Source of the DNA: CAYFLR01 sp964343805
GTDB lineage: Bacteria; Bdellovibrionota_B; Oligoflexia; CAYFLR01
DNA: 64,000 nt
NCBI GenBank assembly: GCA_964343805.1
Contig: CAYFLR010000012.1
Location: 1 to 64,000 of the forward strand
Reading direction: 5' to 3'
Translations under genes and position numbers: made by a program
In this document: positions 18,177 through 26,706 of the stretch, one piece after another
Position numbering within the stretch: position 1 is the first letter of the stretch
Layout: the number at the start of each line of letters is the position of its first letter
The notes under the pieces: generated by a model
Told to the model about the DNA's origin: nothing
Seen by the model: the letters and a program-made list of their open reading frames with translations, nothing else
Database searches by the model: none

Positions 18177-19046
18177 ATGATGAATTTTGAAAATGAAGAT
18201 TATTTTAAAAAAGCCGCCACCCTCTTTTTACCGAGCCTCTATCTTTCCTACCGTAATTATTTGCAAGAACTCTATGATTTCTTGAAGCGAGAGATAAAGG
18301 GTTACACTTACTTTAAGTATGCCGATGATTTAGGGTTTGGTCTTTCTCGCATTGTGAGTCACTACCTGAAAGGTCGAAAAAATCTCTCTTTAAAGTCGGC
18401 CCAAAAAATGATCCCGCGTCTTTTCTTAAATGAAAAAGAAATACTCTATTTAAAAAACTTGATATCTTTTGAGAATGCAAAAAAAGAGAGTGATCGAAAG
18501 AAGTATTTCTCCTTATTGATGGAGAATAAAAGATCTCAGCTCACCAAAGAGCTGGATCGAGATAGTTTTGCCTTTTATTATGAATGGTACCACGCCGCTA
18601 TTAGAGAGTTGGTAAGGCTTCCTGATTTTAAACCTCTCCCAGAATGGATTGCCGGTAAACTCTCTCCAACTATTCGACCTCATCAAGCTAAAAAGAGCTT
18701 TGAGCTTCTGTTACGATTAGGTCTGATTAGTTGGGATTCCATCCATCAAAAGTATATTCAGAGGGATCTTTCCATTCGCTCTCCCAAAGGATCCGGAGAG
18801 GGGATTTTATATCAAGCCCATCAAAATGCTCTGGAACTCGCTTCCACCTCTTTAAGTAAAATACCCAAGGAAAAACGAGATTTTGTAGCTACCACGATCT
18901 GCGTGGACCATGAGGGGCTTGACCGGATTAAAGAAGCTCTGAATAAGTTAAATCGTCTCATTATGGAAGTGGATGCCTCATGTAAAACAGGGGATCATGT
19001 GATTCAAATTAATACCCAACTCTTTCCCTTATCCAAAGATTCTTAA
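18177..19046 (+). CDS. TIGR02147 family protein, probable transcriptional regulator
   Basis: The 289-residue product matches what I know of the TIGR02147 family: an N-terminal YRNYLQELYDFLKRE segment, a helix-turn-helix-like region with LGFGLSRIVSHYLKGRKNLS, the phrase FYYEWYHAAIRELV in the middle, a winged-helix-like part (AKKSFELLLRLGLISWD) and the closing ATTICVDHEGLDRIKEALN. Such proteins are abundant in Bdellovibrio and Fibrobacter and often sit beside surface-protein genes. There is no ribosome binding site before the ATG at 18177, and a TACTAT -10-like box ends six bases before it, so the mRNA may be leaderless. It is divergent from the paralogous lipoprotein pair and probably regulates it. 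Confidence 0.85.
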   Translation: MMNFENEDYFKKAATLFLPSLYLSYRNYLQELYDFLKREIKGYTYFKYADDLGFGLSRIVSHYLKGRKNLSLKSAQKMIPRLFLNEKEILYLKNLISFENAKKESDRKKYFSLLMENKRSQLTKELDRDSFAFYYEWYHAAIRELVRLPDFKPLPEWIAGKLSPTIRPHQAKKSFELLLRLGLISWDSIHQKYIQRDLSIRSPKGSGEGILYQAHQNALELASTSLSKIPKEKRDFVATTICVDHEGLDRIKEALNKLNRLIMEVDASCKTGDHVIQINTQLFPLSKDS

Positions 19047-19126
19047 TTAGAGCAGTGCTGTCTTAAAATTTGAGATCTTTTATGCTAAAATTTGAATAAT
19101 CCATTTACAAAAATCAAGGTAGGCCC

Positions 19127-19621
19127 ATGATGAGATTCCCTTTGTTGGTTTCCACCTTTTTTATATTTTCACCCATTCTTTTGGCCATAAATTCAGAGAG
19201 CGAGGGCTATAAATTATTAAATAATAGCACTCCAGTAGAAATAACTCTCTCTCACACATCCTGTAGAAAGTTTACTAATACTCATGCCTCCAAAAGCTAC
19301 TTTATTCCTACTCGAACTGCTGATGAATATTCTAAATTTATGAATAACTTACCCGATGGGGTGACATTTGTCCAATGTGGACCTACGGTATGTGGTTCCT
19401 TTGCCACTGCATATCAGTGTTCAAATCAAACTACTGAAAATCGGGTGTACTACAATGAGCCCATATCTATGTCTGCCTGTAAAACCCAATGTCAAAATGC
19501 CGGGGCAAGGTGCTGTTATTACAATAGCAGTTTTCGACAGATCTGCGCTGGTTTTATTACAACTTCTCGTGTCTCTAATGGACAAGGAGATAATCATACC
19601 GCACTTTGTAATTATCCATAA
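19127..19621 (+). CDS. Small secreted cysteine-rich protein
   Basis: The product is 164 residues with a cleavable signal peptide (LVSTFFIFSPILLA). The mature part contains ten cysteines, including CGPTVCG, CKTQC and CCYYN, which suggests an extracellular disulfide-bonded domain, perhaps PAN/apple-like or lectin-like in style (ISMSACKTQCQNAGARCCYY resembles the CxxxC helix of such domains). That likeness is weak. Either of two adjacent ATGs (19127 or 19130) could start it. It lies 80 bases after the regulator gene on the same strand. Confidence 0.65.
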   Translation: MMRFPLLVSTFFIFSPILLAINSESEGYKLLNNSTPVEITLSHTSCRKFTNTHASKSYFIPTRTADEYSKFMNNLPDGVTFVQCGPTVCGSFATAYQCSNQTTENRVYYNEPISMSACKTQCQNAGARCCYYNSSFRQICAGFITTSRVSNGQGDNHTALCNYP

Positions 19622-19795
19622 AAACACTTTATTAATTTGTCTATTTCTTAGTCAGTTATCTGAAAATTTATCTTATCCTCACTATTGTAAATAAGTTAAC
19701 TAACAGAAATCTCTATATATATGTTTAAACCTGTTTTGGTATGTTCCTTGCAAATACTTATTATTGGGTGTTAACTCTGAGGCAAGGGAGAAAAA

Positions 19796-20398
19796 ATGAA
19801 ACAATTAGTAATGATCCTTAGTTTTTTAGCTTTTGTTAGTTGCAGTACACAAGAAAGTACCGATAATACACTGCAATCTGCTCCTACCATGAGCCAGGAT
19901 CCTATCTCCTTACTGCAAAATTTAGATCCTGAAAAAGTAGAATATCAAGAGCTCCGCAATGAACTTTATAGTAAGGCTGATAAAATACGCTTAGATCCTT
20001 TTTTGTCTGATGGGTGCAGTATGTGGCCTGATGGTTTTTTATGGGATCCTACAAGGTGGTTAGGATGCTGTATCGAACATGACAGGGCCTATTGGTTAGG
20101 TGGGACTTATGAGGAAAGATTAAAAGCGGATTTAGATTTAAGAACTTGTGTGGATCAAAGAGATGCAAAAATTACTGCCGAAGTGATGCTCATCGGGGTG
20201 CGTATGGGTGGTTCACCGGCTCTTTCATCTAACTTTCGTTGGGGATACGGATGGCATTACAAAAGAGGGTATCGAGAAGTTTCCAAAGAGGAGCGCAAGC
20301 TCGGAGAAGCTCTCTTAATTATATATGAAAACCGAGTGGATTCTGAAGAACGAGTGGAACAGCAAGCTCAAATTTATATCCAAACTGAAAAGGAATAA
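19796..20398 (+). CDS. Phospholipase A2-like lipoprotein
   Basis: A signal peptide ends in lipobox FVSC at residue 16; the product is 200 residues. The segment DGCSMWPDG (72-80) and GCCIEHDRAYWLGG (90-103) contain the CCxxHD signature of the secreted phospholipase A2 catalytic site: Cys91-Cys92, His95 and Asp96, with Tyr99 and a following disulfide cysteine (Cys118). The family hydrolyses the sn-2 acyl chain of phospholipids. It is known in bacteria with this same surrounding wording (WLGGTYEERLxAD). As a lipoprotein it would act at the cell surface or in the periplasm. The gene is convergent with the next lipoprotein, one base apart. Confidence 0.75.
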   Translation: MKQLVMILSFLAFVSCSTQESTDNTLQSAPTMSQDPISLLQNLDPEKVEYQELRNELYSKADKIRLDPFLSDGCSMWPDGFLWDPTRWLGCCIEHDRAYWLGGTYEERLKADLDLRTCVDQRDAKITAEVMLIGVRMGGSPALSSNFRWGYGWHYKRGYREVSKEERKLGEALLIIYENRVDSEERVEQQAQIYIQTEKE

Positions 20399-20399
20399 G

Positions 20400-21461
20400 T
20401 TACTCGTTATAAATGTGCAAATCCGGCTTACCCCATGGGCTGACCCCGTTTCCTCCCAGGTTAGTCTGTCTGGCTTTATCTTTGGCAAAGAGGCTCTTTG
20501 ACCAACCAGAAATAAAAGAGATGCCTCCACAGAGATTTCCTTTAATCCGATCCCATACAGATAACTGATTTATTTTGTCTGCTTCAAAGGTGGCTTTGAT
20601 ATTGTCCCAAGCTCCCCCTGCAACCAAATTCGCTGAGTCTCCTAAGATGGCTTTTTTCAGTCTTAAGATATCCACGAGATTCTCTTCAATGTCGGTTTTT
20701 AGAAGGTCTAAATTATCTGCTGAACCAGTATAATTATCCTTAAGTACCCTAAAATAAGCCAAGCGCTCTTTTTCTAAGCGGTCTAAGATGGTTTTGATTG
20801 AGTGTTTGATGAGGATTCCTTCTAGAAACTTCTCAGCAAAAATATCTATAAATTCATCTCCTTTTCCTTCTTTAATCAAAGTCGCAAATACATCATCGGT
20901 TTCCATTTCATAATTGGGGTTTAATAGAACTCCAATCACATCCTTCATCTCTTTGGTATCTTTTTCTAATAGGGTCACCACTGTGGCGGAATCATCTTTT
21001 GAAATGGCATCTAAAAAGGCATAGCTGTTATTCTCTTCTTTGGTTAAATAATCGATAAAACGTTGCTTCGCCTTGGGATCTGAATCAGAAGTGCTCTTTA
21101 AAGCTCCAATTTTGCTGTTTTCAAAGTACTCTTGGAGATCTCCAGTTAATTCCGATGCCGTTTCAGAGATAGCATCTCCGGCTTCGCTGGCGGCATCTTT
21201 CACATCGCCCCAGGTATCACTGATCCAACCCCCTTTGACTAAATTGGCGCTGGTGCTATTTTCCACCTCAAACTCTTGGTACCACACAGAGAGCGCATGG
21301 AAAGTAGGGAAAAGTTCTTTTTGGGCAGCTATGGCCTCTTTGGTCCCTGCCTTAATGGAAGTGAATGATTGAAGACTCGATTTTTCTCCACCATCACCAC
21401 TTCTGACACAAGAAAAAAGTAAGATAGGGAGAATAAAAAGAAAGATATATTTTGAGTTCAT
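20400..21461 (-). CDS. Lipoprotein of unknown function, helical
   Basis: The ATG at 21461 has GGAG upstream and a lipobox LLFSC at residue 18. The 353-residue product is mostly helical and acidic (DVKDAASEAGDAISETASEL resembles an apolipoprotein-like amphipathic helix). I recognise no family. It is nine bases downstream of the papain-like protease gene and on the same strand, so the two are probably co-transcribed. It could be an inhibitor, chaperone or partner of that protease; this is speculation from position alone. Confidence 0.7.
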   Translation of the reverse strand: MNSKYIFLFILPILLFSCVRSGDGGEKSSLQSFTSIKAGTKEAIAAQKELFPTFHALSVWYQEFEVENSTSANLVKGGWISDTWGDVKDAASEAGDAISETASELTGDLQEYFENSKIGALKSTSDSDPKAKQRFIDYLTKEENNSYAFLDAISKDDSATVVTLLEKDTKEMKDVIGVLLNPNYEMETDDVFATLIKEGKGDEFIDIFAEKFLEGILIKHSIKTILDRLEKERLAYFRVLKDNYTGSADNLDLLKTDIEENLVDILRLKKAILGDSANLVAGGAWDNIKATFEADKINQLSVWDRIKGNLCGGISFISGWSKSLFAKDKARQTNLGGNGVSPWGKPDLHIYNE

Positions 21462-21470
21462 GGCAACTCC

Positions 21471-22484
21471 TTAGTCTTTAAATTCAAATTCTTCGATTTC
21501 GATAAAGAGGCACATCACATTTTCACAACACCCAAAGGGGAGATATCCATAACCTTTATCCGCAAAACCTTCACCCCAGGAGTTTTTGATCACCCAGACT
21601 CCTCCTCCTTCCCATTTGGAATTGAGGGCATAGCCTAAGATGGTAACATAATGCCCCCCACCAGAATTGGCGTCATCTCGACATTCTAAAAATCCATTAT
21701 TGGCTGCCGCTCTTCCCCAGGTGTCATTTACTAAGGTAGCCATTACAATGGGGTGACCTGCATCGATGGCGTCCATCACTTGCGAGGTTTTAAATAGGTA
21801 TTCAGTACTTTTCAACTTGGCTTTATGGGTGAAACTCTCTTCATCTTCGGACAGGTTTTTAAAATAAAAGTCTTTCTCAGCCGCATAGACCAGTTCGGTA
21901 GAGAGACGGCTTTGGTACTCTGTCCAAAAATTATTGGCATCGGTTTTAATATGCTCATTAATATATTGCTTTTGCATAAAGGTTTCGGCTGCGGCCGTCA
22001 TGGCATAAGCCCCACAGGGACCATCTCCATCTTGATCTTGGATCGGAGTGTGATAATTAAGAAGTGACAGGTTTTTGACCGTTTCAGTGCTAGCAACCAG
22101 GCTAGCGGGTACATCATTAGTATAAGGTTGGATGGTTGTTCCTTCGGTCAATTCCTCTGGGGGGTTGGTAGCAAACCTTCTCATCTTGATTAAGCCTTGC
22201 CCTCGCAGGGTAGAGGATTCATCTACCTGCTTTTCTTCCTCTTTCTTGGTTTCGCCACCCTTCTCGCTATCGGTATTATCCTGGGAGGAAGCTGTATCCT
22301 TTGGGGACTGGCTGTTATTGTTTTCGTTGCTCTCCTCTTCCGTCTCAGATTTTCCCGTTTCGCTCTGAGCCTTTGTATCATTTTGGACAACTTTTTGAGT
22401 GGGAGCGACCGCCGGCTTGCTTTCACATGAAAAAGCTAGAATAAAAAATAATGCCAAGCTAAGGTGGATTTTCAGATGCGGCAT
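21471..22484 (-). CDS. Papain-family (C1) cysteine protease lipoprotein
   Basis: The ATG at 22484 has AGGAGG five bases upstream. The lipobox is FSC at residue 20. Residues 25-95 are a low-complexity acidic Ser/Glu/Asn linker that would hold the enzyme away from the membrane. The catalytic domain follows: Q149 or Q151 (oxyanion), Cys157 in GDGPCGAYAMTAAAE, His278 in GGGHYVTILGY and Asn301 in WVIKNSWGEGFADKGYGY, the classical papain order. The enzyme should cut peptides in the periplasm or outside the cell. It is followed by an unknown lipoprotein in the same unit and preceded by a 20-base perfect inverted repeat. Confidence 0.85.
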   Translation of the reverse strand: MPHLKIHLSLALFFILAFSCESKPAVAPTQKVVQNDTKAQSETGKSETEEESNENNNSQSPKDTASSQDNTDSEKGGETKKEEEKQVDESSTLRGQGLIKMRRFATNPPEELTEGTTIQPYTNDVPASLVASTETVKNLSLLNYHTPIQDQDGDGPCGAYAMTAAAETFMQKQYINEHIKTDANNFWTEYQSRLSTELVYAAEKDFYFKNLSEDEESFTHKAKLKSTEYLFKTSQVMDAIDAGHPIVMATLVNDTWGRAAANNGFLECRDDANSGGGHYVTILGYALNSKWEGGGVWVIKNSWGEGFADKGYGYLPFGCCENVMCLFIEIEEFEFKD

Positions 22485-22501
22485 TGAGACCTCCTCTTAT
22501 T

Positions 22502-22569
22502 ACCTGGATCCTCAGAACTTTCGGGCGGCGTTACCAACTTCTAGATCCAAAAGTTCTGAGGATCCAGGT
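22502..22569. repeat. Perfect 20-base inverted repeat with 28-base loop
   Basis: ACCTGGATCCTCAGAACTTT (22502-22521) is exactly complementary to 22550-22569. The loop (22522-22549) is more GC-rich than its surroundings. It lies 18 bases upstream of the protease start, in the divergent intergenic region, and has no T-tract, so it is not an ordinary terminator. It could be a 5' UTR stem, a regulator site or a remnant of a mobile repeat. Confidence 0.9.
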
Positions 22570-22676
22570 TATTATATAAATAAAGTACATATAGATCCCA
22601 TCGACTGAATTTATAATTTAGTTTAAAAATTGGATATAACTTTATTATATTAGGTAATTACTTAATCTCATTTACT

Positions 22677-23165
22677 TTGAATCGGAACTGTTCTATCATC
22701 CCCTTGATGATAGGTGAAACATTAAAAAATGAAGAGCGGTTGGTTAAGAAGTTAGTCTCTGGAATGCAATCCGCTGCTGAAAGGCTCAGAGATCTCTATC
22801 TACCGCATTTTCCCATCACCTGTTCCAGTTGCCAAAAGAAATTTATTACTCTTGAAGAGTTTATTCAGCAAAAACCCCCTAAGTCAGTTGAATCCAAAGA
22901 AGGGCATAATCTAGTTAATAATCATGACTGTGTTTGTGGTCATCCACTTTTTAAAGTTACTTATAACCCGCGCAATGACTCCATTTTTGGAAAGAAGTTA
23001 CGGAGAGTTTTTGATCTCTGTGTCCATAAATTAATGGATCGAGAACTCTTAACAGAACAAAAAGCCCGGGATCAAGTTCGAAAGCTCATCCGAGAAGAGA
23101 TCGACATGCTTAACTACTATAAAAATGAACAGGATCTGGGATTTTTTAATCTAACAATCGAGTAA
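22677..23165 (+). CDS. Small protein with a possible zinc-binding cysteine set
   Basis: The longest reading starts at a TTG (22677); the ATG at 22707 (MIGETLKNEERL) is more credible but neither has a clear ribosome binding site. The product is 152-162 residues, without signal peptide. Cysteines CSSC (about residue 49) and HDCVCGH (about 83) are arranged as a zinc ribbon or knuckle. The second half is basic and helical (RDQVRKLIREEIDML). I recognise no family. It is divergent from the protease gene and convergent with the transglutaminase gene. Confidence 0.6.
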   Translation: MNRNCSIIPLMIGETLKNEERLVKKLVSGMQSAAERLRDLYLPHFPITCSSCQKKFITLEEFIQQKPPKSVESKEGHNLVNNHDCVCGHPLFKVTYNPRNDSIFGKKLRRVFDLCVHKLMDRELLTEQKARDQVRKLIREEIDMLNYYKNEQDLGFFNLTIE

Positions 23166-23166
23166 T

Positions 23167-24872
23167 TTACCATCTCCAGAAGCGACGACGGCGACGTCTC
23201 GGCTTATTTTCCTCTTCTTCGGAGGAGGGTGTAGATGACATATCCACTAGACCATCAATCACGTATTTTAGGGGAGAGTTATCAAATTTCACAGACATTT
23301 GAGAGACTCTGGATAGTGGGTTACCTAGGGTTTGATCGATTTTAGCCATATCACCATCAAAGGGAAGATCTTTCAACGGTGTGACAATCCGCCTATCAAT
23401 ATTATTTAAAGGCTGCTGTCCTCGAATAGGAGTCCATAGGAAATCAGGGTGTTTGTTGGTGTACCACTCACCGCCCACAATGTTGAAATTGTCATCAAGT
23501 TCTAAGTCATAGTGATATTCCACTCGAACCAGGCGATCTTTATGAGGCTCTCCATGTCGGGGATGGGTTTCTGCCACATACATCATGGACATTTTAACTC
23601 CCACTAATTGGGTGGCTCTCGGATCTGCTTTACGAACTCCATAGAAGGGATCGCTTTCTCCCAGTTCTGACAATTTTACTGCGGCTCTGTCAATTCTCAT
23701 GGTGGACTTCATAGTTTTAACATTAAAAAAGGTCACTTTGTAGGAGTAGACCGGTTGATTCCAAACTTCATAGTCAAAAGTGGCATCCATCACAAAGGAT
23801 TCATCTTGGATGCCAATTTTATTAGCCATCACCACATGCCAGGTTCCCGGATTGGTATCAAAGCAGTTGTAATTTAGGATTTTTCCAGTTTTTTCATCTT
23901 TCTCGATATCGGCACCTTTGGCATTACAACGTCCCCCAACATAGCGAGAGTTATACAGCGAACGGGCCCATTTTAAAGAAGCCAGAGCTTTGATATCATC
24001 TTGCTGAAAGGTGATTTTTGTTGCGCCATCTGCAGCGGTGAGGGTGAGAGGACGAATGGGACGTTTGTACATGTAGGCGGCAGGAGACCATCCATGGCAA
24101 ATTCCCATCCACATCTCCACAAAACCCTCTTCGTCTAAGAATGAGAGTCCTTCAGATTTCATCGCTTTGGTTAATGAAAAGTCTTTATCTCCTACCAGTA
24201 GGTCATATTTTTCAGCTGGTGAATAAGTTTCAATTGCTTTCAGGCGTTCTTCCTCTTTGGTGCCCTGAAAATCATCGGGTTGGGGTTTATATTCTTGGAT
24301 GGTGGNNNNNNNNNNGCAAACTTAACTTTTTTATATTGACGGTAGTCCTGCTGCACTAAGGCCTTTAGGTCCTTATCGGCATATCGGTAGGCGGTTAACC
24401 CCAATGCTATGGCCCAGTAGTCAGAAGACCAAGGAGTGTTAGTTAGTTGTGCTTTTTTCTTCATCTTTTTAAGGTTGTATTCGATTTGATAATCGCTTTC
24501 AAAAAAGTTACTGGGGGCATCATGAGCCATCCAGCCCTCTTTTCCTTCTCCTAAAATATCGCTATTGAGTTGTTTTTTGGTGCGGTTATTTAATTTACGA
24601 AAATCCGAACTCTGTTTAGGAAATTTTGGTAGGTCTCCCACCAGCTTGCCGGTGAAGGCATCTGTTTTTGGGATATCAGCATTCATCATCTCTTTTTGTG
24701 ATCTTTTAAAACGACTTAGAAAGCGATCTGTCTGCTCTAGGTCAAATTCTTCCACATCAAAGCCATCTTGGCTGGGAAGAGGTGCTTGTCTCACACTGCT
24801 TCCTGTATTTAAGGTTCTACAAGATAATACAAGAAGTAAACTGACAATAATTAAAAGGGCGGTTTGATACAT
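23167..24872 (-). CDS. TGase-elicitor-like transglutaminase lipoprotein, one assembly gap
   Basis: The ATG at 24872 follows GGAGG; lipobox VLSC at residue 18. A 10-N gap (24306-24315) shifts the frame; reading the next frame after it gives TIQEYKPQPDDFQGTKEEER then SPAEKYDLLVGDKDFSLTKA and joins the downstream part. The sequence matches the transglutaminase-elicitor family (GP42 of Phytophthora and its bacterial relatives): WMGICHGWSPAAY holds the nucleophilic Cys, NPGTWHVVMANKIG the His and SFVMDATFDYEVWNQPVYSY the Asp. Such enzymes crosslink or deamidate glutamine side chains of proteins. The C-terminus is odd, a run of six arginines followed by FWRW. Expected outside the cytoplasm. Confidence 0.82.
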
Positions 24873-25023
24873 AATGAACCTCCGAGAAGAAAAATAGATT
24901 TCGGGCGATCTTTATAATATATTATATATTCGCTCCCTTGACCATGTGTACTTGTTTAATATGTTGAAATCACAGGGTATTTAATCTTTGCAAAAGCTCA
25001 TTTATTCGTGTTAAATAGCTTCC

Positions 25024-26706
25024 ATGCAAAAGGTGACCCTCACTCCCCATTATTATCTCCATAATTTCCATCATTTTATTGACTGGGTGGTGCAAAGTTA
25101 TGATTTTCTTTTGCAACCGGAGGAGCGACGCTTTGTGCAGCAGTTTAAAGAGCTGGGGAAAGGGGCTAGATCACTCTATGTCCGTCTGATTTCACGCCGT
25201 GGACCTTATTTTCGTACTAATAATCTTAGTTACCCTGAAATACCTGATCTGGGTGAGGCGATTAGGGAACTGGAACAAAGTGGTTTTTTAGCAGTGAATC
25301 AGTNNNNNNNNNNGTTTGTGGAGGATGAAATACCCTTTGAGTGTTTGACCAAGCTAGAACTGCAAAATTGGTTATCTCAGTTTGAACTAGCCTCAAAACC
25401 CAAGAAAAGTCTGAAAAAAGATCAGCTGATCGATTTTATACTGGAACATTTACCCGAAGAACAAATCAAAGAAGAACTGCAGGTCAGTTGGGAATTTCTA
25501 CTTCCTTTAGGTGGTGAGCACATAGCTCTATTTCGGTTATTATTTTTTGGCAATTTATATCAGGACCTGACTGAGTTTGTGACCAGTGAATTGGGAGTGG
25601 TGGAATATGAAAAATATGAGATTCACCCTGAAGACCGATTATTTGAAAATAGGGAAATAGTGGATCATTATTTGGCACTATTTGACCTCCAACAAGAGAT
25701 CTACTGCTTGGTGGAAGAGGCGGATATTGAAGCTCTATTCAAAATAGTGGACAGAATTCCTCCCCCCTTTGGTCATGCTCATCTCGATCGCAAACGGTTT
25801 AAAATTTTTAATGCTCTAGGGCGTATCTATGAACAGTTAAAAGAGTATGAATTAGCTCTTTCTTGTTTTAAAGAGTCCTCGCTTCCTCCAGCGGGAGAGC
25901 GGGTTGCTCGTATTTATAGTTATTTAGATGATCATCAAGCGGCCTACCGGCAGTGTGAAAAGCTGCTCGCTGAATCCCTCTTTGAAGAGGAGAAAGAATT
26001 TGCCGCCAAATTTCAAATTAAAATGGGTAAGAAGATAGGGGTGACTCTACCTAAATTACCTCGTATCATCCATGCCAAAGTGAATCTCTACTTGCCCCTT
26101 ACGGCAGAAAAAAGAGTGGAAACAGAGGTGATGGAATACTATTTAGCAAAGGGCGATTACTGTTTTTATAGTGAAAATCATTTTTGGCTAGCTCTCTTTG
26201 GTCTGGCCTTTTGGGATATTATTTACAGTCCTTATAAGGGGGTTTTTACTCACCCATTTCAAGGGGGACCTCACGATCTTTGGAGGCCCGAATTTTATAG
26301 CCGCAGAAAGCAGGCAATAGATGAACGTTTAATAAAAATGAAGGAAAAGAAGGATTTTACTCAAGAGATTATTTTTCAACACTTTAACCAAAAACAGCAG
26401 AAAATGAACGCTTTAGTGCACTGGCATAGTTTTACCAAAGAACAGCTAGAACTCTTCCTCAAAGTGTTACCGAATGACCATTTAGTGGCTATTTTAACTC
26501 GTTTAGTAAAAAATTTACGCCATAATAAATCCGGCTTTCCTGATTTAATACGTATTATTAAAGGTGAATCATATCAATTGGTGGAGGTGAAAAGTCCCAC
26601 AGATAAATTGCAGGCCAATCAAAGTCGTTGGATGCAATATTTTAAAGACCATCAAATTCCTTACCAAGTTTTTCAAGTGACCTGTTCACCGGAAAGTAAA
26701 TGCTGA
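25024..26706 (+). CDS. FAN1-type VRR-NUC nuclease
   Basis: The product is about 560 residues plus a 10-N gap (25304-25313). The N-terminal part contains LYVRLISRRGPYF, typical of the FAN1 DNA-binding region, and a SAP-like helix pair after the gap (LTKLELQNWLSQF then KKSLKKDQLIDFIL). A TPR-like region follows. The C-terminal VRR-NUC domain has the PD-(D/E)XK core: GFPDL, then LVEVKSPTDKLQANQSRW. FAN1 proteins cut 5' flaps and unhook DNA interstrand crosslinks. The stop overlaps the start of the downstream helicase by seven bases, so the two are translated together. No ribosome binding site is evident for the ATG at 25024. Confidence 0.87.
   Translation: MQKVTLTPHYYLHNFHHFIDWVVQSYDFLLQPEERRFVQQFKELGKGARSLYVRLISRRGPYFRTNNLSYPEIPDLGEAIRELEQSGFLAVNQXXXXFVEDEIPFECLTKLELQNWLSQFELASKPKKSLKKDQLIDFILEHLPEEQIKEELQVSWEFLLPLGGEHIALFRLLFFGNLYQDLTEFVTSELGVVEYEKYEIHPEDRLFENREIVDHYLALFDLQQEIYCLVEEADIEALFKIVDRIPPPFGHAHLDRKRFKIFNALGRIYEQLKEYELALSCFKESSLPPAGERVARIYSYLDDHQAAYRQCEKLLAESLFEEEKEFAAKFQIKMGKKIGVTLPKLPRIIHAKVNLYLPLTAEKRVETEVMEYYLAKGDYCFYSENHFWLALFGLAFWDIIYSPYKGVFTHPFQGGPHDLWRPEFYSRRKQAIDERLIKMKEKKDFTQEIIFQHFNQKQQKMNALVHWHSFTKEQLELFLKVLPNDHLVAILTRLVKNLRHNKSGFPDLIRIIKGESYQLVEVKSPTDKLQANQSRWMQYFKDHQIPYQVFQVTCSPESKC

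Noticed and set aside
22132..22430. Several overlapping plus-strand and minus-strand ORFs within the protease linker
   Set aside because: They mirror the Ser/Glu/Asn low-complexity linker of the papain-like lipoprotein and show no start signals.
23167..24162. Separate transglutaminase gene starting at 24162
   Set aside because: The conserved family segment extends upstream of that ATG in the same frame up to the gap, so it is one gene with the lipoprotein N-terminus at 24872.
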